Source: Ascaris suum (taxonomy: Eukaryota; Nematoda; Chromadorea; Rhabditida; Ascarididae). Taken from it: DNA of 64,000 nt. The stretch is from assembly GCA_013433145.1 (NCBI GenBank), contig CM024175.1, forward strand, positions 3,704,516 through 3,768,515, written 5' to 3'. Made by a program: the position numbers and the translations under genes. Position 1 is the stretch's first letter. Every line of letters begins with the position of its first letter. The notes beneath the pieces are model-generated. The model made no database searches, had not been told where the DNA came from, and was given only the letters and a program-made list of their open reading frames with translations. Positions 37,007-51,300 of this stretch are shown here, piece by piece.

Positions 37007-39360
37007 TAAGCTGAACTGTTCTTGCAACTTCGGCTTCAGTGTTTCCAAAATGAACCTATCGGCCATTTAGAAGCAAGCATATACCTACACACATAAATAG
37101 CTAAGGGCGATGACACCTCATAATGCACTCTGCAAGTGGCGTTTTCCGCGATCTGCAAAAGCGCTCAAAACCGACGAGCCATAAGTGTTTTCCCAGGTGA
37201 TCCGTCGATGCCACTAATCGATGTTTCCTTTCGCCTGGCGAAATGCAAAGCAGTTCAGCATAGGCAAATTTTTCGGATGCACCATCGAAGAAGGCAGATT
37301 TTAAGGCTTGTGACTGTTGGATGCATAGGATACAATCGCCAAATTTCTTCGCATTTTACTTTTTTAGGCAGCATGGTTTGGATCGTATTTTTATGCATAT
37401 TTTCACGCACTGTTTCACAGATGTGCCTGATTATTTCAACCATAGCCCACAATTCATCAAAAAGCTAAACGCTTCAGTGAAGTCTAGCCACAGGAAGGCA
37501 TGAAATTGCATGCACTGAAGTCCGTAACGCTTTTATGCCAACCTCAGATCACCTCTAGCATCGCACAGTATTTGCATTTAGATTCCACGTTTTAAATCTC
37601 AACTCCTTCGTTGTGCAATCAGAATTCTTCATATACGAGTGAGTACTTAACTACGCGATAACGATGTTGTTGGCCAAATAAAAAGCATACCAAAGAGGGT
37701 CATTCTACCGATGAAACAAGCAACAGGCAGTCTGTTGTTTGTTATTTCACAAGTCTTAAGAAGCAACTTTAACTGGACGATTACATCCATCTCTTAGCTG
37801 AGTTGGTATCCCAGTCTCCTTAAAAAAATGGATTTAATACTGTTGACGGAAGCTCAAGGCACTATGAGGTAAATGTATATATAGATATAAGTCGTAACAA
37901 GAAATGAGAAAGGAAAGCGGAACAGGAAACGAAGGGAAGCAAGTGAAAGTTTTACGCGACCGACTTAGACAGAACATCGACAAATTACGCGCAGTGGCGG
38001 CGATGTACATCGGTTGTCTAGTGTTCTCATTAAATGAAAAATGTTTGCAACTCGATTGTCTCTAAGGCGACGAACAATGAACAAGTTGCGAGTGTGACTT
38101 ATTGTTTTCGATGTTGAGAATTCACTCCAACGTTTTTCCGCTCCAAAACATCTCAACGATGAAAGAGTTGAGCTTGTGTCTTCGAAAACAACACTCACAT
38201 TAGTAAATCAGAGATGCGTGTTCCTTTAAGTCTCATATGATTTCCACTTGTCTAAACAGTATGCTGCATACAACTCTCTTAGCAGAGGAATTCGAATCTA
38301 AAAAAATACATGGGTATCAATAGTAAGCTTAATCTAATACCCCTGAAAAATCAACTATTCGCTCTTTTGTAGAACTACTTTCATCAAGCTGGTTGTGGCA
38401 ACATCATATCTGTGTATATGCATGTGGATGTTTGGCGGTCGATCCGGCATCTTCAACTATCGAACATGGACGCTGGCATTACAATATTCGGTGAGCATGA
38501 ATAAGCTCCAGATAATCCCCAACACCTGTAAGAGTCCTTTGTCCCTACGAAACCTCCAGAATTTATAGTCTGGAAAGTGGTTAGCTTTGATGGGCAGTTT
38601 TCTTTCTGCCTGTAAGCTTTTGACTTCCTCTGATTTAGCTTGCAAGGCATCTAATGTCTTTTGATTTGAGATCGAAATGTCTACCTTACATGTTGGCGAA
38701 GTACTTATGGCAGTAAATTCTATAAAAGTTGCAAACATTACGACGAAGTGAAAGAAGTTGAAATCGACACGAATGAAGCAGTCCGGCTGTTCAACTTCAC
38801 TCTTTGAAGTAAAAAAAGAACCTATTTGTGTCAACACTGCGTTTCGGTGCATTCACAATAGCTGACAAGCTAAGTGCCAAATAAAATAAAAACAAAAAAA
38901 CATGTTCCCGACATAGTCTGATTAGTACCTAGATTCGTTGCCGACGCGCTCTCGACACAGAGTTCTAAACGGAACGACAAGCCTTGTAAAGGTGGGCGCT
39001 TTAATGTTGCGGTGATTGTGTTCCACCATGTTCAAATTTAAAAGAGCGACAAAGTACTACAGTGAGGTTATGTTCCTGTATGGAACAGGGAGGATAGCTT
39101 AACTGAAAAAAATGATAAGTATGTAGTGCAGCTGCTGATGTGATGTCACAAAATTGGATGGTGTATTGAACGAAGAAAAATTCTCTCAATTTAAGAGTAT
39201 AAGAAATTACTTTCAGTAATTCGTTCGGTCGATGCAGCCAGAATTTTTGCAGAATCAGCGACGTGAATAGGCGAGATGTGAGGGGGATTGGCAGAAAATA
39301 CAATATTGCAAATAAGGGAGGAAGGCAATAGTATAGATGAAATGAGCACAGTTACGGTCA

Positions 39361-39660
39361 GCTATTTCGACGAAAAGGGAGCTCCCTTGAGCTCCTGACG
39401 AGGGCTACTCCCCGATCCGATTCAGCATGGGAATGGCGGAGTTCGGTTCGAGGGGCTGGGACGGGTAACTTCCGTTGCCCGTCCCAGCTCCGCCTTCAAT
39501 TTCTTCTGAGGCATTTGATGCCATCTTCTTTCCATTGAGGCGTCTCGTTTATACGTTGCTATTTCCGCTTGATGCACCTCGATTTCCGTTCCTCGCTGGC
39601 GCCGATGAGCCGGCTATCCTCTTTTTGCCGTGCGACGGCTGCAGCGAGCAGCTATGAAGC
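39361..39660. other. GC-rich segment with strong hairpins
   Basis: This segment is far richer in G+C and CpG than its surroundings. It has a 7-bp perfect stem GGAGCTC-CCTT-GAGCTCC near 39380-39397 and a 15-bp stem with a TTCC loop at 39455-39488, whose flanks (GGCGGA at 39435, TCCGCC at 39489) can pair again after a bulge. A Pro/Leu-rich plus-strand frame (39475-39657) overlaps. It may be a structured repeat, a non-coding RNA or an exon of something unrecognised. Its composition alone marks it out. Confidence 0.6.
39455..39488. repeat. Hairpin: 15-bp stem with TTCC loop
   Basis: GCTGGGACGGGTAAC pairs with GTTGCCCGTCCCAGC (one T-G wobble) across a 4-base loop. There is no following T-run on either side that would suggest a polymerase III end. 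Confidence 0.85.
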
Positions 39661-42185
39661 GATTCGCGAGTAGCGATATCAGGATGGTAGATCGTACGAT
39701 ATTATTAGGAAGTGAAGGGACATTGCAATCCGATGGAAAAAAGTATTCAAGCCCTCCGCCTTTAGCTGTCGTTCAGCCGCACGTTTCGTATCAAAAACTT
39801 TAAACGGATGAACGCCGTTTTCTTGCTTAAAAAGCGCCAGCTACCACCGATGGCACTAGATACAACGGTTTATGCATGGCGGGGAGGAGAAAAAAACGCG
39901 CGCAATAGCACACATATGCCATGCACGCATAATTCCCCTCACTGTGAAAGTGAACAGCTCTCGAACTCAGACCTGACCCAAAGTTTTTCAACGGGCGCAC
40001 CAAATTGATCATGCAGTGCAAGTATATTATGGCATGAAAGCAAAAGAGTACACTTATATCTCTCCCTCAAAAACAGGATGCTGTTTTACTTATGGAAATT
40101 CCTCGAAGAACAACTGCAGTCTCAGCATACTATATTTGCATTCCTTGGTTTAGTGCAAAGCTAAACGAAGAATTTAGTACGAGAAGAGATATATTATATT
40201 TCCACCATGATTTTCGTACCATTGTTTTTTATAAGCACTAAAATATGATAGTGATCAATTAACTAATCTACGTGCATCACATCGCGGAAACGCCTATGTT
40301 TCTTTTTATTTCAAACATCCACAAAATGTACTTTAGAAACGCAACTCTCAACGCGTGGATAGCGCAGCATAACGTTACAGAGACAGTTCCAAAGAGTACT
40401 GCAGATATCACTCAAATTTTGCATGAGAATGTTCTGCAGATTGCTGTGTCTTCTTAAATTTTCACATCAGCGTCACCATTACACCGACTCACATAGGGCA
40501 TTCGCCTGCCAGCAGACCGTCTGCCAGCGCCAATTGCAGTGTGTTGACACAAAGAAACACCTGAGAACGATATATGGGTCCACTTGAGGTGCATGCAGAT
40601 GAACATTTCTCCAGCAACACTCCAGCACATAGAGCCACCAAGGAGATGTCCGGAATTGTTTATCACAGCTATGTAAATCATTCTTCCACAGTCAAGACTT
40701 TTCTTTCAAGGACACTTCCAAAACCTCTCCTATGTTCGCTACATGCTGATATTGCAGATTATGTAAAGGTCCCTGTAATACAACACAGCCTGAGTTCGAC
40801 ATGCCATCTTTAACAAATGGCAACACACCAACTCTTTCTCAGGCATTTCCCCACTTATTGTAAATCGAGTTAGTTTGTTTCTTGGAATCGTTCAATGAGC
40901 CGAGCGATTGCACAGGCAACGATGAAAGTCAAGCAAGAGGATGTCTTAATAAGAAAAAAATGTTTTACTTTATGGTATGTCTGTCTGTACAATAATCAAT
41001 ACAACAAATAACGTTGAAGTAATCTTATAGAATTTCCAATGCATAGCTGCACAACAAACAATATGAGATATGTTCCTCAATCAAAGAATTCGTAAAGCGG
41101 AATACAATTCACCGCCACTACAACAGTCACTGCTTATACGGTGGAAAAGAAAGACGCAAATCCTGCTTGATGTTGCTCATTTTCTTTTTGTAGAACTCGT
41201 TAGTTTACTGAAGGAAGGTAAGAAAATTGGAGCTGAAAGTTTTTAATATGTCGATGGTATTCTGAACGCGGATTTCTGCCAATATATGTTTAGCGTGTCG
41301 CCATTATGAGTTTAGCTATTTGATAATATAAACTGCTTCGCGTTATCAATGTCTTGCAAATATTTCGAGAATGCAGTCGCATATTTCATTTTCATTTCTA
41401 GCCTTTGTAGAGCGACTAAAAGCACAAACGTTTTTTGCAAGCGCTCCCAGGTTTCCGGATAAACTTTCTTTTCTCAGAAATGGTCCCTCTCTCTACTTAT
41501 GGAAAATCATAAACCTAGACTCATAGTCCTGCTTCCAATGTTCCCGTCATAGGCGCTCGAAGTACTATTTTCTCGCTATCCGGTGAGTCCGCCTCGGAGA
41601 CAATAATTTAATACTCCTGAAAGATCCTCAGAAATCTCCTTTTTTTCTTTCATTGAAAAACTGCCAGAAACAAATGTCCACTGTTGATTTAGTTCCTGCT
41701 CACATTTTATGAAATTGAAGTGTTTTCCAACGCAACATTTTATTCAGCCGTCAATGCAAGTAGCTAGCTCTTCGATTATCACTTGCTGAAAACGATAGTT
41801 GTTGTGTCGCCCAAAAGATCGCTTTAAGGCCGTACACTTCTGGACTGATGACTCTACGAGTAAATAACCAAGCGGATATCACACATTCATTTTCTAGGAT
41901 TCATTAACATCTGTGTAGATCAATTTTTCAGCTGGAATAAGAAAGTTTCCAACTTGAAGGTACTTCTGAGAAGACACAAGAGTTAAAGCCATTCGAAGGA
42001 AGCACATTTCCAATGACGGGGAAAAAGCATTTCTTTGAAATATACTATTGAATAACAAGGAAGATGCAATTTTCATGTATCTCGCAACTAGCATTTTGAG
42101 TTCCGCTGAATGAATCGGTGTCAGAAAACGGATGTTCTTTGGCCTTGGCGAGGCATTCTGCGCTAAATTCTTAGTGTTTTCTCAA

Positions 42186-42376
42186 TCAACATTGGTCATC
42201 AGATAGGTCGATGTGCACATCATGGGACGTCCATTTCTCAGGAGGAAGTAGTGGCTCCGTTTCTGCAGTCCTTGTTGGGGAGGTGGATGGATGCAACGTC
42301 GTGCGTCCTGAAGGCTGTAGGGAAGTTGACAGATGCGTTCGAGCTGTCATCAAGTCTAGCGATAGATCCGATGCAC
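42186..42376 (-). CDS. KCNQ: KCNQ terminal exon
   Basis: Acceptor TTTTTATAG, phase 1 in, 62 whole codons and TGA. Ser/Thr/Pro-rich ([20 protein letters not shown]) then [17 protein letters not shown]. Base composition is clearly richer in G+C than its flanks, as expected for an exon here. Confidence 0.7.
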
Positions 42377-45300
42377 CTATAAAAATGGATTTGCAACGAA
42401 AAGAAGGGATATGAAACATCACACTGCAGACACTTCAAACACAAACAGAACAATGGGGGTACAGATTTAACGCGGTCTCATTAAAAAGACCGCATTATAC
42501 CTATGAAGACTGCTGCTTATGTCGCCATAAGTTTGATTCGTCGACATGCAAATGAAATATCAAAATAGTCGCAGCTAAAAATATTCGAATTTGCTACAGA
42601 TATTACCTCGCACTACAATTCCTCATCAAATATAATGCAAACTCTGAATGAAGTAAATGTTGCTTCAGGTGATGGATAGAATTATAGCGCAAAATTTGAG
42701 CATTCAAACTCAAAAAATTTAAAGAGATCATATCGACGACGATATTCGCCACTTTCGCATATGTTTTAGCAAATTCGCGAATATTGCTGAAGCATTGACG
42801 ACGAGTCTTCTTTGTGTGGTATACGTGTTTCATTAAATTCTTGCTTAAAGATTATGCTTTGTTTTCACTCGTTTTGCTGCTCGTTATCTTTCACATAGTC
42901 CCATAGCATGAGCGGCGTTGAAATGGCCGTCTACTTGCTAGAGAAGTATGTACAAAAGGAGATGTTTTGCACATCTACATTGAAGTGTAGTGCACAATCG
43001 ATTAGTCTCCATGAAAAGGTCGTTTCGCATCTTCCATGCTTTTCGTCTCAAACATCCTTGTGCAGTCTATATACTAGCAACCGTGCGCATTTCTGTATTC
43101 TTGCACTTTATTGCCTCTTTACAGCGGTTCTGTGCGGGATATTGTATTTGTGCATACGTTTCCTTCGTGTGAACTTAGCCGTCTTTTGGTCTGGTAGGTT
43201 CAGCTGTGGAAACAGTGAGATGAGAGACATGAAATCAGTGTAGACAAACGTGTTCAGCATAAAGCGACTACTTTCCAAATGGCAAAATGGCAAAATGGTG
43301 GATGGCAAAATGGACACTATAGTGATCTGAAAATCTGGATGCGTTCCGTGATTTGTCCGATCACGTTTCAGAGGCGGTTGAGTCGGAAAAACGGATGCGA
43401 GTTTTTGTTGGCATGTGAAACGGGATAACCTAATCAGCAGCACAGATAGATTGCATGCGGTGGCAGCCCGTTTGATCCTGCTCCCAGTTGTTCGTCAAAT
43501 GACATATGGAGGCATTGCATACTGATTACCTATGTGACATAATTAGCGTCATCTCCCCACTACACGATCAACAGAAACCATCAAAAGTTAACGTTCCATT
43601 TCGAAAATAATCAATAGTAAGTCCTCAATGAATCGAACCTAAAGAAATGCGCATTTGAACGGCTCTAAGCAATCATTTCTGCTGGCAGTTCGTGCCACAT
43701 TGATAACGCAAAATTAACCGGAAGAAATGGAAGCATTTTGCGTCTGTAGTCCACCTGCTGAGCTGCGAGGTTCAGTGTCAGCACTTTCGGCCGTCGCAGA
43801 TGAATCTCCCTGAGTAGTCGCTGCAGATGGCGGCAGGCGAGGGGACAACGCAGTTGAGCACTGTCGAGGTGGTGCAGCACGGCTAACGCGGCTCTGCGGC
43901 ACATCCACCGATTGTGTCCTAAATAACGCAGTGAAGTGGTAGTCACTAATAATGTCGACATTGAAGTGGGCTCAATTATTACGACAGCGTAAAGGATTCT
44001 TTTGATGTTTTGGATATAATTAACAAATATAATAGGCGCATTAAAACCGTTTTGGCAGCGGATTTCTCCTCTTTTTTTGCGGCATGACGTCATCATTAAA
44101 GCAATGGAATTTTTAACACACATGTGCTTTGAAAATTCTAAAAAGGCTCACCTTAAAGTTTGTGATAACAAAACCCTGTTCTATACGGACAATTACGAGT
44201 CGAAAGTGCATTCGCTTGTCTTGGATAGGGCACAAATCATTTGAGTAATTAAGTTTATTTTAAATGAAAGCTTTGTTACCTTTGCTGGCTTTATTTTCAC
44301 ATAGTCTAAAGGACTAACCATGGGAGGTAATGCCAGTCCCGATATAGCTGATCTCATCTTGTCCATTATGGAATATAAGTATGCCAAGATTTCATGTTTT
44401 AGTGCTATTTGTTGTAGGCATGATGATGATTTACTGATATTTAATACTGATAACTTTCAAAGTATTGCTAAATTAATTTACGGAGATTCGTTGCAGACTG
44501 AGGTTAAATAAGCTGAGACTAAAGCTAATTTTTTGGACTTAACCTTATTTGTTACTTCCAAATGTATTGTTTCAAACTTCTACGATAAGACGGATCAATT
44601 TAACTTTTCAATTAACAAATGCACTCAATTGGACGGTAACGTCCCACTGTTCATACAATAGTCTCATAAGTTTTTAGATTTAGTAAACTGTGCTCATTTA
44701 AAACAAACTTTATTACTAAATATAAAGGGCTGGCTAAAAATTACAAAAAGAAAGGTCTTAGTGTGGTGTTAATGAAGAAGTACTTACAATAATGCATCAA
44801 TGAGTGAACTAGAATTTGTGTATAAGTTCGTCTATCTCAATAGACGGGGTATTAAAATTTTAATTAACGAAAAATTTTATGGACTTTAGTATGTTTCGTT
44901 TATTTACCCTTGCAAACTAAAGGGAATGATCTATGCACGTCTCGTCTCTTCACGGTGAATATATACAAAGATTTATTGATTACTGCTTCCTAGCATTAGA
45001 TTAGCATTTATGCGGTAGTGCATTTACAAATTATATGCATACAATGCCTTAAACTAGCTTTTATTTTGTATATTGGCATGCGACATCTCAACGTTAGTTT
45101 CTCTAATTTATTCAAATATTATAATAATATTACTTCTTTGTTAATATCTTACAGTGAACGTTGAATTTTATTCACTTTAGTCGATAGGTTCAACACTAGC
45201 AGACAGCATATGAATATTCACGTCGATAGCGACGGCGTCGTTCAGTCGACTTCGACGTCGACACTGACGTTTCTCGATCACTAATCACTATTGCTGTTGT

Positions 45301-48300
45301 CTTCGTTTGCTCATCGTTGCCTCATTTATTCTCTATATGACTTTCCAGAATTATTTGGGTATACTTTGTCTCCTAATTACATTTTCAATATGCCACTATT
45401 TAACACTACATTTTATATAAGCTTCTGATGGTAATTATTTTTACGCAAAGCAATACTTCATAAAATTGTGTTTTTTATAACAATTTAGCCTCTAGGGTAC
45501 TTATGTCTTAACAACCAGGTAGGTTTATATAGTGAACGTTTGTTTACCGTACTGGATTTATTAATTGCTGCCTTCATGCACTTTGTTCCACATTCACCTT
45601 TGATGCCTTATTGTTGCTCTTCGTACGTAGCTTTCTCTTTAGTTTCTTGGGCTAAAACTTTACTTGTAGAACTAGGTGATGGAGATAGGTGCTAAAAGAG
45701 GCGCAAGCCTCACCTCTGAAACGGCTATTTTCAAAAAAAAAAGGAACACAGCGGACCTTCACGATGAGGTAGGTGCTACACTTGTAATTTCTGTGTGCAT
45801 TATCCACCTTTAACATACATTTCAACTACACTTTTTCCATTTCTCGTCTTTTCTACTTCATTTTCTCTACGCGTAATTAAGTTCTCTTTACACTTCTCAT
45901 ACTAATAGGGTTATGCGTATCGTTGTGACGATGACGCGCGCATAACTCAGGTGCACACGTCAACGGATAAGGGGCGAATCGTGTTCACCTTTTATTCTAA
46001 TAGATAATTTCTCCACGTCTTAATCCGACATTTTTAACATCTAGTCTTCTGATAGTGATTTGTTGCCTCTATGTTTGCATTCGTGAAAATTTCCTTAATT
46101 TTGTTTCTCATAAACCGGCATTTTGCAATTGTTTTCTACGCAAGTTTTATATATATCTATATAACGGTCTCTTCAAATATTTGTGCAAACCTATTTAATT
46201 ACTAGTTTACGAGCTTACCTACTATTATATTTTGATAACCTTTTGGATAGACTTTATTTAGTTTTGGATGTTTTATTTAATTAAATACACAACTATTAGT
46301 ATTGTTAGGCATGTGTTCATTTGTCTCCTAATGAAAGATAATTCGGCAAATTCCAAGGTCTCTCTATTCATTTGTTTTTCAACGTTATAATACCTCTTTA
46401 AACACTTATTTATTTGTTTTTTATTGTTTTCAAAACGTTTAAATATTTTGCGAAAATTTCTTTGTGTTTTCTATACTATGTTCTTTTTTCTTTTATAAAA
46501 CATCGAAAACTGCTTGAAATGAATCTCTTAATATCGAACTCATAGCCTGATTGGAATTGACCACTATAACCTCTTGGAAGTTCGGAGAAATGTTTTAGTC
46601 AATCAGCTCATTCATTCCCACAGAAAAGTTTCAGCACTATTGAAATAGTTAACATTTCGTGTAACAATGAGGAACTTCTGAACCGTAGACCTATTTTATT
46701 TCAGAGTTCAGTGTCAAACGAAATAGATAATAAACGGTGTAACAACTCACCTTGCTAAGGTTTTGGAAGGGATGAAACCGGTTGCATGTTGCCTTCCCCT
46801 CGCGCTGTGGGGAGGAGACGGCAGCGTTGAATTGCCGAATTGTCGTCTGTGTTGTTTTTGTTCGAGGAACATTTCAACTAGTAGATCGAGTTTCTTATCA
46901 ATTTTTTCCATCTGGAAAATTCTCACCGTCGTTCAGTAATCAAATAGTAGATGTACGGTAGCTTATAAGTTTGCTCCTAACAGACTCCTCTAATTCGTCC
47001 AACCAATTCACTTCCACAACACCCTGATCGGGATATGGACAGAGGAATATGTCTCGACACTCTCCCGATTGGGAAAACCGTAAACTGACTAGGATGCCAT
47101 CAAAAGATGAGCATAAGCCTTGATTTTTGAATGACCATATCGAGCCTTTGGAAAAAAAGGGTGAACACATCGACCGGTTAGAGAAATCGGAAGACGAGGT
47201 GTCGGCAATTGAATTGCATATCTTCGACAATCTTCGAAGCGGAAAATTTCTTGAAAGATTTCTCAGAAAGGTATAGGATATACTTGCAGGCTCAGCACAG
47301 ATTGGGGGTTCAAGCAGCCATATAACTAGGCAACATGCGCCAACTGTTTCCTTGTTGTCATCAAGGTAACAGGTGAAGCACGTAAATCAAGAAATTGGGA
47401 CATGAAATCATGAAATAACGATATGAAGTTCACCTTCCCTTGGTAAAACGATACGTGATTGGCTCACCTGCCTTTCCATCACGATCACACGATGAGTTAG
47501 CGATACCTTTGACTCCTCTTTTGGCTTCCCAACAATTTGGTCCAACCTATAAAAATAGCGCTTTAGATTTTCAGGGATTCCCGCTTGTTTGCTGTATTAT
47601 CAGTGATCCTCACTATGTGCATCACCAAATTCTACGCACCTGAAATGAGTGAAGCTGCTGCACATATGGCAACGTAAAAAGTTACTTGAATATGTGAGAT
47701 AAAGAAATGCTCCCCGTTATCGAAAATCAATTCGTCGCACAAAGTAACAAAGTTCCACATAACTGCGGAAATACGTGCCGATATAGTGCCTACTTCATTC
47801 CATAGCTGTTCCAGAAATGATACAGGTTAAGTGAATACAATAGGAAATATATTACTGCAGTGCCGAATACCGGTAGAGTTGATTGGTTGATTAATAGTTG
47901 TAAAGGTGAAAGCAGTTAATAAAAAAAGGATATGCAACATTGGAATCGACTGTGATGACGTGGAGATTTGTCTTTGATAAAGTTTGCAAACAGGTGTGGA
48001 GATTTTATGAAATATATTTGAAATGGCTCAATAAAGCGCAGTGACGACTGAATTGAAAATTTAATTAAATGCCCAATATGTGACTTTCAACGAGATGTTG
48101 TTAATTCGAGTGTTGTGTATAAGTATGTGAGCGTGGAAGCGTAAAATTCAATAGCCGTTCAATACGCGACGATAACTATCGAAATGCAAATATCCAAGGG
48201 CAAAAAAAAGTCGGCTGTTACGTGGAGAACGAATTATGCCTTTGACCTCAGAAGCTACTGTAAAGCTCAGGCACATTCGCCTCACGACGTATAGGCTAAT

Positions 48301-51300
48301 AAAATGATTCGCATTGATTTTCACGCTCACCAGTCGGCTGGAATCATGTACGCTGAGACGGTACAGCATGAACGTCAGTGCCTAAAGCACTACGATAATC
48401 AGTCATCCTGAAGAGATTTTTTGAAGTGTAGAAGAGGTATATGCTGTTTCATTTCCTTTGCGAAAATTGTACGATGTGTTTGTTATTTGGAAAGGAGTTG
48501 TTGCCTTCTAAAAGACGTTCTATATTTTGGGAATACAAAATATCTGGATATCGCAGTGACACCGTCCACATATATCTCACTATTTCTTGTGGGTTTACAC
48601 CGAAGGAATTCGTTAAAGAATCATTGCCTAAACTTTCATCCATTTCTTGCTCACTTTATTGACTTCTTCTCTGTGACAGAAATTCTAGAGCAATGAATTG
48701 AAGATAGCTGTTAGGAACGCATTGAGGAAAGTAACGAAATATTTCACTGTTAAGACTAACCTCTGCTGAACGCATTTAACTCGTGCTTGGAGGTCTACAT
48801 GACCGGCTGAATACTGCTCAATGACGTCTTTCACATCATACGGCTTCAAAGCCTCCTTGAACTTTCGCCTTGCAACCAGCAGCTGTATCCGCCGTATTGC
48901 TCTTATAACGTTTTTCAGCAACGGTGTGAAATCTTCCAAATTTTTTGGTTGTAGCGATGGAAGCTCGTCATCTGAAGCATAGATCAGTTAGGCGAAATGC
49001 TAGCGTTTCTACGGTATCTAGGTAGGCAGAGTTGCGAGCACTGCTGACGAAAATCTCACGAAATGAGCACCATTCGATGGCACCACCAACAGATAGATGG
49101 CATGCGTGCGAACTTCAGACATTTCTTGAAATAAAACTACATTCTTCACCCACTAAATTATGGGGGTGGTATACAGCAAAGGGATAATTTCATACTGCAC
49201 TTGAAGAAAGACAATGATGTCAAAGGGATAGACGCGCTTGAGATTTCCAAGAATGGAAAATAGAGGGGACTCTTTTATTCCACAAAAAATGTTCTTCGGC
49301 ATTAATAACAAGAATATTTGCTACTTTTTTAAGAAAATAGTCATTGAAAAGTGCCGTTGTGGGCAGTAGTTGCGTAGTTGCTGGAAGTCCACGACGACTG
49401 CATATAAATTCCAATACTCCCCATGGGAATTTGTTTTCAAGAAACAGGCTCCATGTGACTGGCGATCATGATCTCAATGAGGATAAAATTGTATAATACT
49501 AGAACGAGTTGTAAGAGCCGATTTTAGCATAAAACACGTTAAAAATGCCTATTTTATTCTCTAAAGTTTAGATATTTAGTGAAAGGCGCATAGAACGCAG
49601 ATGAATGAATGCCTTCGATATGAAGCATCTCTTAGTCGCATAGCTAAAGTATGTTGTGAATGTTTTCTGCGATGACATTGTGCAGATTTCGGTTCCGCAG
49701 TTCTCTCTCAATTCCACTCTGTAGTCTCAGCCAATGACTAATTTTTGTTATTGCTACGAAAAGCTGGGCAGCAGGACCGACAAAACCATTCTAAGTGGTC
49801 AAAATTTACGTATCACCAGCGGCATGATCGCCTGCAAAATGCCTTGAAGATCTTGAGATTTCTTAGAGCGAACGCCAAAGCTACGAGAAATCCAACGATT
49901 CGTCGGATTGAAAAAGCTCGGCCCGTCAATACTGATAGGAAGATTCACAGTACACCGTTAGCAGCATGCCACATCGACATAATACGGAGGCGTAAGGACT
50001 ATGAAGCATAAGGCTATCATTCAGCGCTTTGAAGAGATCCAGCTCATTAGACGACGGCTAGGTCGTGTGGAAATCTTGCCCAATGACAGCCTCGCCAAGA
50101 GCTCAAGCTCAAAGCGCAAGGTGACTGCTGTGGAAAATTCTCCTACTCGTTGGTGTTGACTAGATTTCAACAGGAGAAATGCTCCGTATTGGAATTACCC
50201 GGCAACACTCGGCTATCCCGTCAAGGATATGTAACACAATGGCTAGATCTCATCTACCCCCTTGGTAAATGTTCGGCTTATCAGAACTCATCATTTACTG
50301 CAAGGAAACTGGTCATGTGTACTCCACGTTTTCCAGTGAAATGTGAGAGTGATGATGCTGACGATCATTCAGAGCGATTTTTTTGCCACATTGATTAACA
50401 ATCCGCAACTGTCTTTTAATTTACATTCACAGTTTGTTTAGTTCAGAGGAAGGAGTACACGAACTTTAAATTTGCTATCAGCTCAACAGCGTCGTTTTCT
50501 TTTGTTTGCCACCTATGTATCTTACGGGTATGCATGATGTGAAAAGAACGAATTAAGTTAATGATTACTAATGGAACATAATGCAGGAGTTTGCAGAAAT
50601 TACCTATCGATTTTACCAGTAAACTCCAGCAGCTGCGAACAATAGTTGAGTAGGATTAAGGGTGGAAAAAGATGACTAAGAGACAATACGCTTTCCCACC
50701 TAAGACGGTATAGCATGAGGAAAAAAGCAGCTGCTAGTTGTGTTCCACATTTCTTTCACAACACAGAATTTGTGCCATGCAATGGTGGATAATGAAAACA
50801 ACGACTCGAGCAAATGACATGCATCGACTTAGAATTTCAGGCACTACTCAAACAGATGAAAAATTGCCGCGAAACATGAGTGTTTTATTGACGAATTCAG
50901 CGGCGAACAATTATCGTGCTGGCGATTGGCGATTGAGATTTTCGAGCTAGCTGCTAGCAGTTTACATTCTCCTTTGCTGAAGATAATATACTTCGATGAT
51001 TTTTGCAACGGTGATAATAACAACAAAACAGCGCAGTCTTCACCGTAACATTTTCCCGTTGATTCGATATCAGCCTTTTTTTATGCTGTTAGAAGATAAA
51101 CGTGTTCCTTGAGAAATCTGTAATTTCTCTCGTGTAAAAGAACAGGTGAAAAATGCGAACCTAGCATTACTTAGGTAAAAACGACAGCGACATAGAATCG
51201 AAACGGATTAGAAAACGGCTCTTCGGAGATGAGGTTTGTTTCCGTTCTTCTGGAGCTATTTTTACGCTCCTTCAGCGACAATGTTATTCTTCTCTTGTCC

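Larger units (their letters stand above)
32588..42185. other. Interval between TGDS 5' end and KCNQ 3' end
   Basis: About 9.6 kb with no recognised gene. It includes the upstream region of TGDS, two isolated plus-strand frames (35325 and 36572), a 20-bp exact direct repeat and a GC-rich hairpin-bearing segment near 39.4 kb, all listed separately. A minus-strand frame at 38852-38453 has a Gln/Glu/Lys-rich helix-like stretch followed by a hydrophobic segment but lacks clear splice limits. A minus-strand AATAAA at about 41744-41739 could serve KCNQ. Confidence 0.45.

Noticed and set aside
39441..39452. GGTTCGAG resembling a tRNA B box
   Set aside because: No A box or acceptor stem at the right distance, and the bases are part of the bulge of the GC-rich hairpin.
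43108..43443. 111-codon frames on both strands between the last two KCNQ exons
   Set aside because: Mutually overlapping, no motif, and located within a supported intron.
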